Shown one piece after another: positions 16,815 to 24,871 of a DNA stretch of 64,000 nucleotides. The stretch's first letter is position 1, and every line of letters begins with the position of its first letter. The stretch is taken from contig JACKJP010000002.1 of assembly GCA_020637895.1 (NCBI GenBank), positions 186,001 through 250,000 on the forward strand, given 5' to 3'. The notes under the pieces are model-generated. The model did not search any database. It was not told the DNA's origin and worked only from the letters and a program-made list of their open reading frames with translations. The DNA comes from Rhodobiaceae bacterium (GTDB lineage: Bacteria > Pseudomonadota > Alphaproteobacteria > Rhizobiales > Tepidamorphaceae). Both the position numbers and the translations under genes were made by a program.

Positions 16815-17990
16815 ATGTTTTCCGCAGAACTGCAGCGGCTCAGCCACATCGTCAACGAGATCGAAAGCGGCCGCAGCGATGAGGGTTCGCTGAAGATCCT
16901 GGCGGACCTGTATGCCCGCGTTCACCCGCTGGCGCCGACGCTGGAAATGCGATTCGGTGCCGTCGTCATGGCGCTCTTTGCAAGGGCCGACGAGACGAGC
17001 CGGCTCTATGCAGCCGAACGCCTGTCGGAAGCCGCGCACCTGCCGGCACCGCTTCTGCGGTATCTGGCCGATGCGCCGATACCGTTTGCTATCCCCGTGC
17101 TGGAGAAATCGGCGCATCTGGACGCCGATCAGATCGCGCAAGCGATCAGCAGCTTCGACGGTCCCCGGATGCAGGCGATCGCGCGTCGAAACGACATAAC
17201 GGGCGACACAATCGACCTCCTCATCGCATGCGGGGACAGGGCCAGCGTCAATATCCTTGCCCGCAACCCGGCCGCCTTTTTCGACCACGACCAGACGGAA
17301 AGGCTTTGCGCCCGAGGCGACCTGCTGGTGCCCGGCGCGCAACGCCTGCTCGATTTGACGCCGCGAGGATCGCTGCCTGCTCCCGGCCTCTTCCGCTATC
17401 TCGATTCTGCTGGCCGGCGGACATTCCTGGCGGCGCTTGAAGAACAACCCCTCAAGCCTGCCCCTGCGCTTCTGGTGAGCGACGAGCTGCGCCGCCATAT
17501 CGCAGAAGGATTCGTCCAGCTTTGCAGGCATGGGAGCGATGAGGCGATCGCCGCCATTGCCCGTCTTGCCGACATTCCGCGCGACATCGTCCAACGTGGC
17601 TATGAGGATGCAGGCGGGGAAATGCTGGCTGTGTTGATCCGCGCCTGCGATATCGGTGAACGGGCGCTTGGGGCCGTTCTCGTTCTGAACGAACATCTGA
17701 TTGGGCTGACAACGGAACGCCTTCGCGCGCTCACAAGCCTGCACAACGGCCTGTCGCTCGCAGCCGCGCACTGGCTGACCTCGGCGTGGTCTGGTCGCGA
17801 TGCGGCCGTCGAAATGCCCGAGGCCGCTTCCGTTGCGACCGTGGTGGAGAAGCTTTCCGGCGTGTCTCGCCAGGCAATTCACGACCCGGCGGTCGCGCGG
17901 CCGGGCGCCGAACGGCGCGGCGGCACGCAGGGCCAGCCTCGCGTGGCTCAGCCCGGACGCGAGAGGCAGGGCCGCAAGAACGCCGGTTAA
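16815..17990 (+). CDS. DUF2336 HEAT-like repeat protein
   Basis: 391-aa cytoplasmic protein of the alphaproteobacterial DUF2336 family. It consists of repeated helical pairs (e.g. APLLRYLADAPIPFAIPVLE, SPHLD-like hinges, DLLIACGDRASVNILARN) covering about 30-350, as in HEAT-type solenoids. A short tail (residues 355-391) is Arg/Gly/Gln rich and low in complexity. No enzymatic residues are evident. Members often sit near cell-cycle or envelope regulators, and this one faces a histidine kinase gene set. A CtrA-like site lies about 50 bp upstream. The stop is 6 bp from the convergent DUF1491 gene. Function not established. Confidence 0.85.
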   Translation: MFSAELQRLSHIVNEIESGRSDEGSLKILADLYARVHPLAPTLEMRFGAVVMALFARADETSRLYAAERLSEAAHLPAPLLRYLADAPIPFAIPVLEKSAHLDADQIAQAISSFDGPRMQAIARRNDITGDTIDLLIACGDRASVNILARNPAAFFDHDQTERLCARGDLLVPGAQRLLDLTPRGSLPAPGLFRYLDSAGRRTFLAALEEQPLKPAPALLVSDELRRHIAEGFVQLCRHGSDEAIAAIARLADIPRDIVQRGYEDAGGEMLAVLIRACDIGERALGAVLVLNEHLIGLTTERLRALTSLHNGLSLAAAHWLTSAWSGRDAAVEMPEAASVATVVEKLSGVSRQAIHDPAVARPGAERRGGTQGQPRVAQPGRERQGRKNAG

Positions 17991-17996
17991 GGCCGG

Positions 17997-18359
17997 CTAG
18001 CGTGCGGAGCGGGCATCGCCGACCAGTTCGTCCGACGGTTCCAGAAAGTGGCGAGACTGCCGGTCCTCGACGGAGACGATCCAAAGATCGGGGTCAAAGC
18101 TCCTTTGACGGCTCAGATAGTCATCGGCTTCGGTTTCCGGGACCGCCGACCGTATTTTGATAAATCGTCTGAGACCGGTTTCGTCCGCTTCGGTCTGCGG
18201 TGCAGGTCCAAAGATCTCTACGTTGTCGCGCCCCGAGACGATCTTGATGAAAATCGCGCCCGCCTCATCAGCACCTTTGCGCTCGACGAGCGCGAAGGCA
18301 CCTCCATGCTGGCAACGTCTCAGATAGGCCGCAACCCAGACAGCCGACTTCAGTCTCAC
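17997..18359 (-). CDS. DUF1491 family protein
   Basis: 120-aa cytoplasmic protein. It starts RLKSAVWVAAYLRRCQHGG, followed by a short alpha/beta domain with IFIKIV and the LFGPAP-like IFGPAPQ motif, which is the DUF1491 pattern found in alphaproteobacteria. The start is GTG, overlapping the stop of the peptidoglycan-binding protein (GTGA), so the two are coupled. The function of the family is unknown. It is the last gene of the kinase - peptidoglycan-binding - DUF1491 operon. Confidence 0.88.
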   Translation of the reverse strand: MRLKSAVWVAAYLRRCQHGGAFALVERKGADEAGAIFIKIVSGRDNVEIFGPAPQTEADETGLRRFIKIRSAVPETEADDYLSRQRSFDPDLWIVSVEDRQSRHFLEPSDELVGDARSAR

Positions 18360-19285
18360 GCGCCGCGTGCCAGCTTGACGCCGCTGAATTCCTGCAATGC
18401 ATGGATCAGCATCGTATCGATGACATCAAGCGCCGGCAGACCATTATCGCCGCGGAAGCGGACGATCGCCTGGCGCGTGCCCGGTCCCATCTGCCCGTCA
18501 ATCGGTCCGGGCGAATAGCCGAGCATGGCCAGAACGCGCTGCACTTCGGCGATGCCTTCGTCGAAATCCGCCGGCGGTTCCGATGCGGCACTGCGTTCAA
18601 CGAGATCGCCGATCCTGTCGCCCTGCCTCGCCTGCTCCTGCCTCGCCAGCTCCTGCGATTTTTTCTGCTGCGATGCCTGTCTTGAAACTTTCAGGCGGAG
18701 ATGGCCGACAATCGCTTCGTTCACATCGCCAGCCGGGACGAGCCCGTTCTCGGCTTCGTAGTGCTTCAGGGCGCCGGTCGTGACCGGTCCGGCAATGCCA
18801 TCTGCATCACCCTGATAGTAACCGAGCGCGGTCAGCAGGCGCTGCGTCTCGACGACCAATTCACCCGACTGCGCGGGTGCCGCAGGCTCGTGGGCGGGGG
18901 TTTCCACCCGGGTCGGCCTGGCGGTCGGAAGGGGTATGGATGCGACGGTTCGAGGTGTCTCGTGATTGGCTTCCTGCCGCGCTACGGGCGCGCTGGCAAC
19001 AGTCGCCGGCGCATCTGAGAAGAGCGGCGCGGGATGCGGACCGTCCTGCATAAACAAGGCGTTGCCGCCGACCGTCACCATCATCGCGCCCGCAAGCAAA
19101 GGGCCGGTGAGGCCGCGCCGGACAGGCAGCGAGAAGCCCGGCAGGCGCCTGCGTGGGCGGCCCGTTGCAGACGGTTCCACGCCGCCAATCAGTGCCGGGT
19201 CGGCGCGCTTCGACGGTCTGCTCTTCTGAGAGCCGCCTAGGAACTCGTTGAGGCCGTCATCATCCGGCTGAGCGTAGCGGAACAA
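18356..19285 (-). CDS. Membrane-anchored protein with two peptidoglycan-binding domains
   Basis: 309-aa protein. A 60-residue hydrophilic, basic N-tail precedes one TM helix (about 62-79), giving a single-pass protein with its C-terminus in the periplasm. Two PG_binding_1 domains follow: about 137-190 (VVETQRLLTALGYYQGDADG, then GPVTTGALKHYE) and about 245-305 (VQRVLAMLGYSPGPIDGQMG, then RQAIVRF). They are separated by a Gln/Lys/Arg-rich linker. The TTG start is well supported by AGGAGGG 5 nt upstream. It overlaps the kinase gene 3' end by 26 bp and is coupled to DUF1491. It probably tethers the membrane to peptidoglycan; partners are unknown. Confidence 0.88.
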   Translation of the reverse strand: MFRYAQPDDDGLNEFLGGSQKSRPSKRADPALIGGVEPSATGRPRRRLPGFSLPVRRGLTGPLLAGAMMVTVGGNALFMQDGPHPAPLFSDAPATVASAPVARQEANHETPRTVASIPLPTARPTRVETPAHEPAAPAQSGELVVETQRLLTALGYYQGDADGIAGPVTTGALKHYEAENGLVPAGDVNEAIVGHLRLKVSRQASQQKKSQELARQEQARQGDRIGDLVERSAASEPPADFDEGIAEVQRVLAMLGYSPGPIDGQMGPGTRQAIVRFRGDNGLPALDVIDTMLIHALQEFSGVKLARGA

Positions 19286-20957
19286 TTTTTCCCTCCTCGC
19301 GATATTCTGGCTGTGCGGCGACGATCGGCAGACGGATCGTCACTCTCGTACCGCGCCCCTTGACGCTGTCGATTGTGGCGCTGCCGCCATGCAATTCGGC
19401 AAGGCCGAAAACCATGCAAAGTCCCAGACCCGCACCCGTTCGGCCGCTGTCGTAGCCTGCGTTGAGCTGGACGAAGGGCTTGCCAAGCCTTTCGATGTCG
19501 GAAGTAGAAATGCCGATACCTTCGTCAGCCACATAGAGAACCGCCTGCCCGTCGCTGACATAGGCGCCAACCATGATCCGGCCGCCGGGCCTTGAGAATT
19601 TGATGGCGTTGGAAAGAAGGTTGAGCATGATCTGCCGCATCGCGCGCGGATCGGCGGTAATCTCGGGCATCGCGGTGACGAAATCATAGGCGACCGTAAG
19701 CCGCGCCGCGCCGAGCGCTGGCGCGACCATCGTCGCGCACTTGCGCATGATTTCAACGATATTGCAGGGCTCGGGATGGATGACGAAATGTCCCGCCTGT
19801 AACTTTGACATATCCAGGATGCCGTTCACGAGCTCCAGCAAATGGCGTCCGCTTTCTCCGATGAGACCGGCGTATTCGCGGGTCTTTTCCGGAGCCAGCG
19901 GACCGAACGGCTGCTGTTCGAGCACTTCTGAAAAGCCGATGATCGCATTGAGCGGTGTGCGCAGCTCGTGACTGACATTGGCGAGGATGCGTGCCTGCGC
20001 CTCGTCATTCGCGCGCATGGTTTCCTGCTGCTCGACGAGGCTTTCGCGAAGCTCCCGGATCTCGCTGATATCGCGAAACGCCGCAACGACGTCGCCTTCG
20101 CCGGCATGGCCGGGGCGACAATGGATCTCAAAATCGCGGTAGGCGCCATCGATGCCGGATAGCCGGGCCTCGACACGGGTAGCGGCACCAGAAGCGGCAC
20201 GGTCGATCGCGGTCAGGACGGCCGGACGATCCAGCATGTGCACGCGGGCGAGCAAATGATTTCCTGTCAGTTCTGCACGCCCAAGCTGCAACGCCTCTAC
20301 GGCGTTGTCCGATACTGCCTCAACATCGCCATTTCGGCGAAAGCTGACGATCATGTCGGCGGCAATGACGGGCGCCGCGACAATGGCGCCGGTCTCCGCG
20401 ATCTCGGGCGCGACTTTCCAGGTCCAGAGCCTGTGAGCAGCAAGCGCAACCGCAACATAGGTGAACACCTCGATCAGAGCGGCGGGCTCGACCGGATGCG
20501 CCAGACCGGCGGCGATGACGCTGGCGATACACAGCAGCAGACCACCGCCCCAGATGCGCGGGTGGTCGGACTGAATGGCCTCGAACAACAGGATACCAGC
20601 CCACGGCAACAGCCAGGCTGCGCTTTCCGGCACCGCGATCGCGGCTCCGACGATGACCAGGGCCAACAGACCCGTCGACACGGCCGACCCGATATCCGCG
20701 TTCTGGCCCCGCAACGCCGTCAGCGCGCCGAACAGCGGCGCGACGGTGGCGGCCAGCACGGCAATGAGGGCGGGGCCGGCGCTGCCCGGATAGGCAAGAT
20801 GCATGAGCAGCAGGACGATCGCGCCCGAGAGAGTCGCGGCAAGACGCGACACCGCATATGCGGCAACGACCTCCGGACGCTCGGCCGCGCCTGAACCGCC
20901 GCGCCATGCGCGCATCGACAAGAACCGGACTGCCGGCCAATGAATAATTCTACGCAA
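19260..20957 (-). CDS. PAS-domain sensor histidine kinase
   Basis: 565-aa histidine kinase with about six TM helices in residues 30-185, a PAS domain at about 200-290 (ETGAIVAAPVIAADMIVSF, HCRPG), a short coiled coil (EIRELRESLVEQQETMRAN), HisKA with the phospho-acceptor His near residue 330 (NVSHELRTPLNAIIGFSEVL), and HATPase with LLSNAIKFS, DEGIGI and GAGLGLCMV. The architecture is like that of the alphaproteobacterial PleC/DivJ-type kinases, but I cannot assign it to one of them. The TTG start has GGTAAGAG upstream; an ATG at 20915 is an alternative. Its 3' end overlaps the peptidoglycan-binding protein gene, linking signalling and envelope functions. Confidence 0.9.
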   Translation of the reverse strand: MRRIIHWPAVRFLSMRAWRGGSGAAERPEVVAAYAVSRLAATLSGAIVLLLMHLAYPGSAGPALIAVLAATVAPLFGALTALRGQNADIGSAVSTGLLALVIVGAAIAVPESAAWLLPWAGILLFEAIQSDHPRIWGGGLLLCIASVIAAGLAHPVEPAALIEVFTYVAVALAAHRLWTWKVAPEIAETGAIVAAPVIAADMIVSFRRNGDVEAVSDNAVEALQLGRAELTGNHLLARVHMLDRPAVLTAIDRAASGAATRVEARLSGIDGAYRDFEIHCRPGHAGEGDVVAAFRDISEIRELRESLVEQQETMRANDEAQARILANVSHELRTPLNAIIGFSEVLEQQPFGPLAPEKTREYAGLIGESGRHLLELVNGILDMSKLQAGHFVIHPEPCNIVEIMRKCATMVAPALGAARLTVAYDFVTAMPEITADPRAMRQIMLNLLSNAIKFSRPGGRIMVGAYVSDGQAVLYVADEGIGISTSDIERLGKPFVQLNAGYDSGRTGAGLGLCMVFGLAELHGGSATIDSVKGRGTRVTIRLPIVAAQPEYREEGKIVPLRSAG

Positions 20958-21275
20958 TACTCTTACCGACGCTTTTACGCGCGCCGCCCCGTATCCCTAA
21001 TATGCACAAGAGACACTGTTCCGATTAAGGCTTGCCTAAAGCCGGGCCATCAGGGGCGACCGAACTGGCAGATCGGCGGCCTGCGGGCCTGCTTTCGGCA
21101 CTCATGGTAAGCAGGACGTAAACGGACGGGCGTCCGGCAGACTTCGGAATGATTACAATTTGAATCAAATTTGACTGCCATTTTGCACGTCAGGGCAATC
21201 CGGCGCGCCTAAGGTTGCGTCCATGAACCGGCAAGGGGTCCGGTTATCAGGGACGTTATTCGAAGGGGCAAGGTT
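20958..21275. other. 318-bp divergent intergenic region
   Basis: Separates the histidine kinase (minus) from the DUF5330 gene (plus). It holds the CtrA-like site at 21025-21039, a short AT-rich stretch (about 21146-21185, ACAATTTGAATCAAATTTGA, containing the palindrome TTTGAATCAAA-like core), and a GAAGGGGCAAGG Shine-Dalgarno before the ATG at 21276. I see no further gene, repeat or terminator in it. Confidence 0.6.
21025..21039. promoter_or_regulatory. CtrA-like site (TTAA-N7-CTAA)
   Basis: TTAAGGCTTGCCTAA matches the CtrA consensus TTAA-N7-TTAA at 7 of 8 positions and lies about 70 bp upstream of the histidine kinase start. With the site at 16752 it brackets the kinase - DUF2336 region. 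No binding evidence is available. Confidence 0.35.
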
Positions 21276-21650
21276 ATGTCTTTTCTATTCAAAGCCGCTT
21301 TCTGGCTGTCTGTGGCGATCATGTTTCTCCCGGTCGACAAGGGCGGGAACGAGCAGACCGAGGTTACGCTGACCGCTGGCGAGGCAATTCAGGTTGCATC
21401 GTCGACAATTGGCGACGTACGCGGTTTCTGTGATCGCAATCCGCAGACCTGCGAGGCAGGCGGCGAGGCGCTGCGCACGTTTGGCCTGAAGGCGCAGTAC
21501 GGCGCCAAGCTTCTCTATAACTATCTCGACGGGCTGAACGCTGGTGAAGACGGCCAGGCCGATGCCACGGAAAGTCGCTCCGCCAACACGCTGAACCCGG
21601 AAGACCGTCAGCCGGCATGGCGCGGTCCGGAAGCCGACCGCAAGGCGTGA
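21276..21650 (+). CDS. DUF5330 family protein
   Basis: 124-aa protein with a TM/signal segment at 2-20 (FLFKAAFWLSVAIMFLPV) and a short periplasmic domain with the family pattern AIQVASSTIGDVRGFCDRNP (two Cys, C52 and C58, likely a disulfide) followed by ALRTFGLKAQYGAKLLYNYL. DUF5330 proteins are small rhizobial envelope proteins with no known function. A good Shine-Dalgarno (AAGG 5-6 nt upstream) supports the ATG. It is followed by sufE on the same strand after 134 bp. Confidence 0.85.
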   Translation: MSFLFKAAFWLSVAIMFLPVDKGGNEQTEVTLTAGEAIQVASSTIGDVRGFCDRNPQTCEAGGEALRTFGLKAQYGAKLLYNYLDGLNAGEDGQADATESRSANTLNPEDRQPAWRGPEADRKA

Positions 21651-21784
21651 TCGCGCGCCCTGCGCAATCGTTACCGAAGCCAGTCTTCCGTGGCTCGCGC
21701 TTTGACCGCACGGGCCAAATCCCTATATGGCTTAAGGGAGCGGCGAACCGGCCGCGTCAGGATTTTGCGCCACAAGGGCATGCG

Positions 21785-22204
21785 ATGACCATCGAACAGA
21801 TTCTGGACGATTTCAGCTACCTGGATGACTGGGAAGATCGCTATCGCTACGTGATCGAACTGGGAAAGGCGCTGCCAGAATTCAGTGAAACCGACCGCAG
21901 CCCGGCCAACAAGGTGGAAGGATGCGTTTCGCAGGTCTGGCTGAAGACGAGAGCGGAGAGCAGGGACGGGAAAACGGTCCTGACGTTTACCGGCGACAGC
22001 GACGCGCATATCGTGCGCGGGCTCATTGCGATCCTCTTTGCCATATATTCCGGCCACAGCCCTGAAGAGATAACCGCGACCGACGCGGCCGCCATCATGA
22101 GCCAACTCGGTCTGAAGGACCACCTCACCCAGCAGCGATCCAACGGACTGCACGCGATGATCGCGCGCATTCGCGCAGAAGCGAGCGCAGCTGCCGCAGC
22201 GTGA
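21785..22204 (+). CDS. sufE: SufE cysteine desulfuration protein
   Basis: 139-aa sulfur-transfer protein for the SUF Fe-S cluster pathway. SufE accepts persulfide sulfur from the desulfurase SufS. The catalytic Cys is C47 in ANKVEGCVSQVW. The family elements DDWEDRYRYVIELGKALP and GLIAILFAIYSGHSPEEI are present, so the fold is complete. The frame is open further upstream but the ATG at 21785 gives the normal family N-terminus (MTIEQILDDFSYL). No other suf gene is in the window, so this is a stand-alone sufE, as is common in rhizobia. Confidence 0.96.
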   Translation: MTIEQILDDFSYLDDWEDRYRYVIELGKALPEFSETDRSPANKVEGCVSQVWLKTRAESRDGKTVLTFTGDSDAHIVRGLIAILFAIYSGHSPEEITATDAAAIMSQLGLKDHLTQQRSNGLHAMIARIRAEASAAAAA

Positions 22205-22229
22205 GTGGCCTGCGCCAAATAAAGCTCAC

Positions 22230-22264
22230 ATAAAACAAAAGACGCCGGCACATGGGCCGGCGTC
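22230..22264 (-). terminator. Intrinsic terminator of mucR
   Basis: A perfect 9-bp stem (GACGCCGGC 22241-22249 with GCCGGCGTC 22256-22264) and 6-nt loop. On the minus strand it is followed by TTTTGTTTTATG. It lies 35 bp after the mucR stop. On the plus strand (sufE) no T-run follows, so it would be weaker in that direction. Confidence 0.85.
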
Positions 22265-22298
22265 CCTGTCATCTCGAATGAGCAGAGAATATCTGCGC

Positions 22299-22712
22299 TT
22301 ACTTCTTCTTGCGGCGCTGCCCAAGACCGATCTTGCGCGCAAGGGCCGAACGGGCCGCGGCATAGTTCGGTGCAACCATAGGATAGTCTGCCGGGAGGCC
22401 CCAGCGCTCGCGATACTGTTCCGGCGTCATGTCGTAATGCGCGCTCAGGTGACGCTTCAGCGACTTGAACTTCTTCCCGTCTTCAAGGCAGACGATGTAG
22501 TCGGGCGTGACAGAGCGGCGCGGATTGACCGCCGGCTTCAGCTCTTCCACCGGCTCGGCGACTTCGCCGCCGGAAAGGCCTTTGAGGCTGCTGTGAATAT
22601 CGAAAATAAGCTTCGGCAGATCGGCTGAGTTGACGGTGTTGTTGCTGATATAAGCCGCAACGATATCTGCCGTCAGTTCAATGAGATTATCGTCCGCGGG
22701 GACATCCTGCAT
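22299..22712 (-). CDS. mucR: MucR/Ros-family zinc-finger transcriptional regulator
   Basis: 137-aa regulator of exopolysaccharide, motility and cell-cycle genes in alphaproteobacteria. The N-terminal region (1-65) provides self-association; the C-terminal zinc finger reads C75-x2-D78-x9-H88-x3-H92 (VCLEDGKKFKSLKRHLSAHY), the variant in which Asp replaces the second Cys. It is followed by TPEQYRERWGLP and a basic tail (ARKIGLGQRRKKK). The protein binds AT-rich DNA with T-A steps and usually represses its own gene; the AT-rich 22713-22950 region upstream would suit this. TTGGAGAATTTAG precedes the ATG. Length and motif order are standard. Confidence 0.95.
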   Translation of the reverse strand: MQDVPADDNLIELTADIVAAYISNNTVNSADLPKLIFDIHSSLKGLSGGEVAEPVEELKPAVNPRRSVTPDYIVCLEDGKKFKSLKRHLSAHYDMTPEQYRERWGLPADYPMVAPNYAAARSALARKIGLGQRRKKK

Positions 22713-22790
22713 CTAAATTCTCCAATCTTGCCAGCGAGCGCGAGTAAGCGCGTCATGAATGACACTTCATTTTGTACATATATTGAAAGG

Positions 22791-22844
22791 GAAGGTGTCG
22801 ACTTCGACTTTCAGTTGAGCGCCTGCATACATCAGGCGCTTTTT
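22791..22844 (+). ncRNA. Candidate small RNA divergent from mucR (weak)
   Basis: The only plus-strand terminator in this gap (22818-22844) has no plus-strand coding gene before it; sufE is 600 bp upstream behind another hairpin. A TATATT (22779-22784) could be a -10 box, giving a transcript of about 55 nt ending at the T-run. No good -35 box is seen. The coordinates are an inference. Confidence 0.2.
22818..22844 (+). terminator. Plus-strand intrinsic terminator between mrp operon and mucR
   Basis: An 8-bp perfect stem (AGCGCCTG 22818-22825 with CAGGCGCT 22833-22840), a 7-nt loop and a run of five T (22840-22844). Both flanking genes run on the minus strand, so the orientation is unexpected. 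Confidence 0.7.
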
Positions 22845-22862
22845 GTTGGCAACTGAGTATTT

Positions 22863-22882
22863 CAGGTAAATAAAATTACCTG
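22863..22882. repeat. Perfect palindrome CAGGTAA-N6-TTACCTG
   Basis: 7-bp inverted repeat with a 6-nt AT spacer (ATAAAA) in the AT-rich region between mucR and the end of the mrp operon. No T-run follows on either strand, so it looks more like a protein binding site than a terminator. MucR-type or other dimeric regulators are possible binders. Confidence 0.5.
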
Positions 22883-22950
22883 CGCAAAAGCGGCATTTTT
22901 AAGATCAATGTGACCCTATAGAGGCATTTGTGTAAATATACCGCTGCAAA

Positions 22951-24633
22951 TTACAGGAAGTATATCAGCAAATACGCTGCGAGCAGGACTGCGGTCCACA
23001 ATGCCATGGCCCCGGTGGGCCAGGTGCGGGCGAGAACGCCCTGCGGCCCGTGATGCCTGTAGAGCGCCGACATGACCCTGCCCGCCCCACGCACGGTCCG
23101 CTCCGCGATCCCGTACCAGGCAACTGCGCTCCAGCCGTGAAATTCGATACGCATCGCGCGGCCGAAGCGACGCCAGAACCAGTCGATATCCAGTGAAATC
23201 GTCTCGGTCCTGCGAAGCTGGTTGAGCAGAATCAGGAACGCCAGTCCGGAGAACAGCAACAACTGTAGCTGGTAGACGACATGCGCGGGCGTATAGGGCA
23301 AGTAGTCGGTCGGGAATGGCAGGATTGCATAAAGCGGGGCCGGATAAAGCCCGAAGCCGATGCACAGCGCCGACAGGAACCACATCGCAAGGCGCATGTT
23401 CCACGGCGGATCGTCGGGCCGCAGGCCGGAATCCTTCTGGAAGAACACGAACCAGGGGAACTTGATGCCGGCATGCAGGAAAACGCCGGCTGAAGCGGCC
23501 GCCAGAAGGAACCAGACGATGGCGAGGTGCGCGTCGGCCGCGCTCTGCGAAATCATCGACTTGGAAACGAAGCCGGAAGTTGCCGGAAATGCCGAGATCG
23601 CAAGCGCGCCGACAATGCCGCAGATCGTGGTGACCGGCATCGTGCGGAACAGCCCGCCGACTTCCGTGCATTTGCGCTTGCCGGTCATGTAGTAGACCGA
23701 GCCAGCCGACATCAGGAGCAGCGCCTTGTAGATGATGTGGGCGAAGGCGTGGGCTGCCGCGCCATTCAACGCCATCTCGCTGCCAATGCCGATGCCTGTC
23801 ACCATGAAGCCGACCTGGTTGACGATCGAATAGGCCAGAATGCGCCGGACATCGTTTTCCAGGATCGCGTAGATGATCCCGTAAAACACCATGTAGAGAC
23901 CAATAGGGATCAGTATTTCGGTCCCCGGAAAACCCTTCAGCAGGACGAATACGGCCGTCTTTGTGGTGAAGGCGGAAAGGAAGACCATGCCGCTCCAGGA
24001 CGATTCCGGATAGGCATCGGGCAGCCACGCTGACAGCGGCGGCGCCCCGACATTGACCAGAAAGCCAAGGAAAATGAGCACGCGCGGCAGCGTATCGGGC
24101 GACATGGAAACGAACGCGGTAGATCCGGTGGTCGTGATTTCACCGACGATACCGGCCATCAGCAGCACACCGCCGAAGAAGTGAATGATGGCGTAGCGCA
24201 TTGCGGATTTATACGCGTGGCGTCCAGCGCTGAAGATGACCAGCGATGACGCGATCGCCATGATTTCCCAGAAAACGAAGACGGTAATCAGATCGCCGGC
24301 AAACACGACACCAACCGCCGCGCCGGCATAGGCAAAGGCGGCCGAAAGTTCCGCGGTGCTCTTCTGATTGATCGAATAGAGACCGCCAGCGAATGCCATG
24401 ATCGTGAAAACGGTGCCGAACAGGCGGCTCAGCCGGTCGCCCGCAAGGAGCACGACGTGATTTCCGAGCCAGTCGAAGGCGATCACCGGTCCGTCGGGGA
24501 CATCCCAGACGAGCCCGAGCGCAAAGAGCGGCGCGGCGACGAGCAGGAGCGAACGGACGGCGCCGCGGGTGAAGGGCAGCAGTGCGGCTGCGGCCAGAAG
24601 AACAGCCCAGGGCGGGATCACGCCATCAATCAT
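22951..24633 (-). CDS. MrpD/NuoM-type antiporter subunit, third copy
   Basis: 560-aa polytopic membrane protein (about 14-16 TM helices) with a proton_antipo_M core. The TM5-type Glu is in VFVFWEIMAIASS and the TM7-type Lys in FTTKTAVFVLLKG. The C-terminal 90 residues, with an amphipathic region (about 470-510) and a final TM helix, make it longer than the other two copies and recall the NuoL C-terminal extension. It is the last gene of the operon and overlaps the small subunit gene by 8 bp. It presumably forms a third ion channel in the complex. The mean resemblance is to Mrp/NuoL/M; the exact subunit equivalence is not clear. Confidence 0.88.
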   Translation of the reverse strand: MIDGVIPPWAVLLAAAALLPFTRGAVRSLLLVAAPLFALGLVWDVPDGPVIAFDWLGNHVVLLAGDRLSRLFGTVFTIMAFAGGLYSINQKSTAELSAAFAYAGAAVGVVFAGDLITVFVFWEIMAIASSLVIFSAGRHAYKSAMRYAIIHFFGGVLLMAGIVGEITTTGSTAFVSMSPDTLPRVLIFLGFLVNVGAPPLSAWLPDAYPESSWSGMVFLSAFTTKTAVFVLLKGFPGTEILIPIGLYMVFYGIIYAILENDVRRILAYSIVNQVGFMVTGIGIGSEMALNGAAAHAFAHIIYKALLLMSAGSVYYMTGKRKCTEVGGLFRTMPVTTICGIVGALAISAFPATSGFVSKSMISQSAADAHLAIVWFLLAAASAGVFLHAGIKFPWFVFFQKDSGLRPDDPPWNMRLAMWFLSALCIGFGLYPAPLYAILPFPTDYLPYTPAHVVYQLQLLLFSGLAFLILLNQLRRTETISLDIDWFWRRFGRAMRIEFHGWSAVAWYGIAERTVRGAGRVMSALYRHHGPQGVLARTWPTGAMALWTAVLLAAYLLIYFL

Positions 24634-24871
24634 AGTAGCTGTCCTTGCGCTTCAGGAAGATGCCGAGCGCCTTGGCCGCGAATACCAGGATCAGGCAGGA
24701 GCCGAAGCCGAACCAGGCGCCGAAGCCGATGGTCGCCTCGATACCGAAATGAGCGTGGTGTTCGACGAACAGATCCCCCAGTACGGTCGCGGCGCAGATG
24801 ACGATGAGCAGGATCCACAGCTTGCGGATCGTCTCGGGCCTCACCAGCCAATGGTCCTTCTCGTCTTTCAT
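24626..24871 (-). CDS. Small two-TM subunit of the Mrp-like complex
   Basis: 81-aa protein with two TM helices (about 18-36 and 48-69) joined by a His-containing loop (FVEHHAHFGIE), a charged N-terminus and a basic tail. It is coupled on both sides: its ATG shares a base with the preceding stop, and its end overlaps the next start by 8 bp. It is not one of the seven canonical Mrp subunits. Its fixed place between two antiporter subunits suggests a structural role in joining them. It resembles nothing I can name. Confidence 0.8.
   Translation of the reverse strand: MKDEKDHWLVRPETIRKLWILLIVICAATVLGDLFVEHHAHFGIEATIGFGAWFGFGSCLILVFAAKALGIFLKRKDSYYD

Noticed and set aside
22299..22712. MucR zinc finger with Asp instead of Cys as a possible loss of function
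   Set aside because: The C-D-H-H arrangement is a known functional variant in the Ros/MucR family, so it is not an anomaly.
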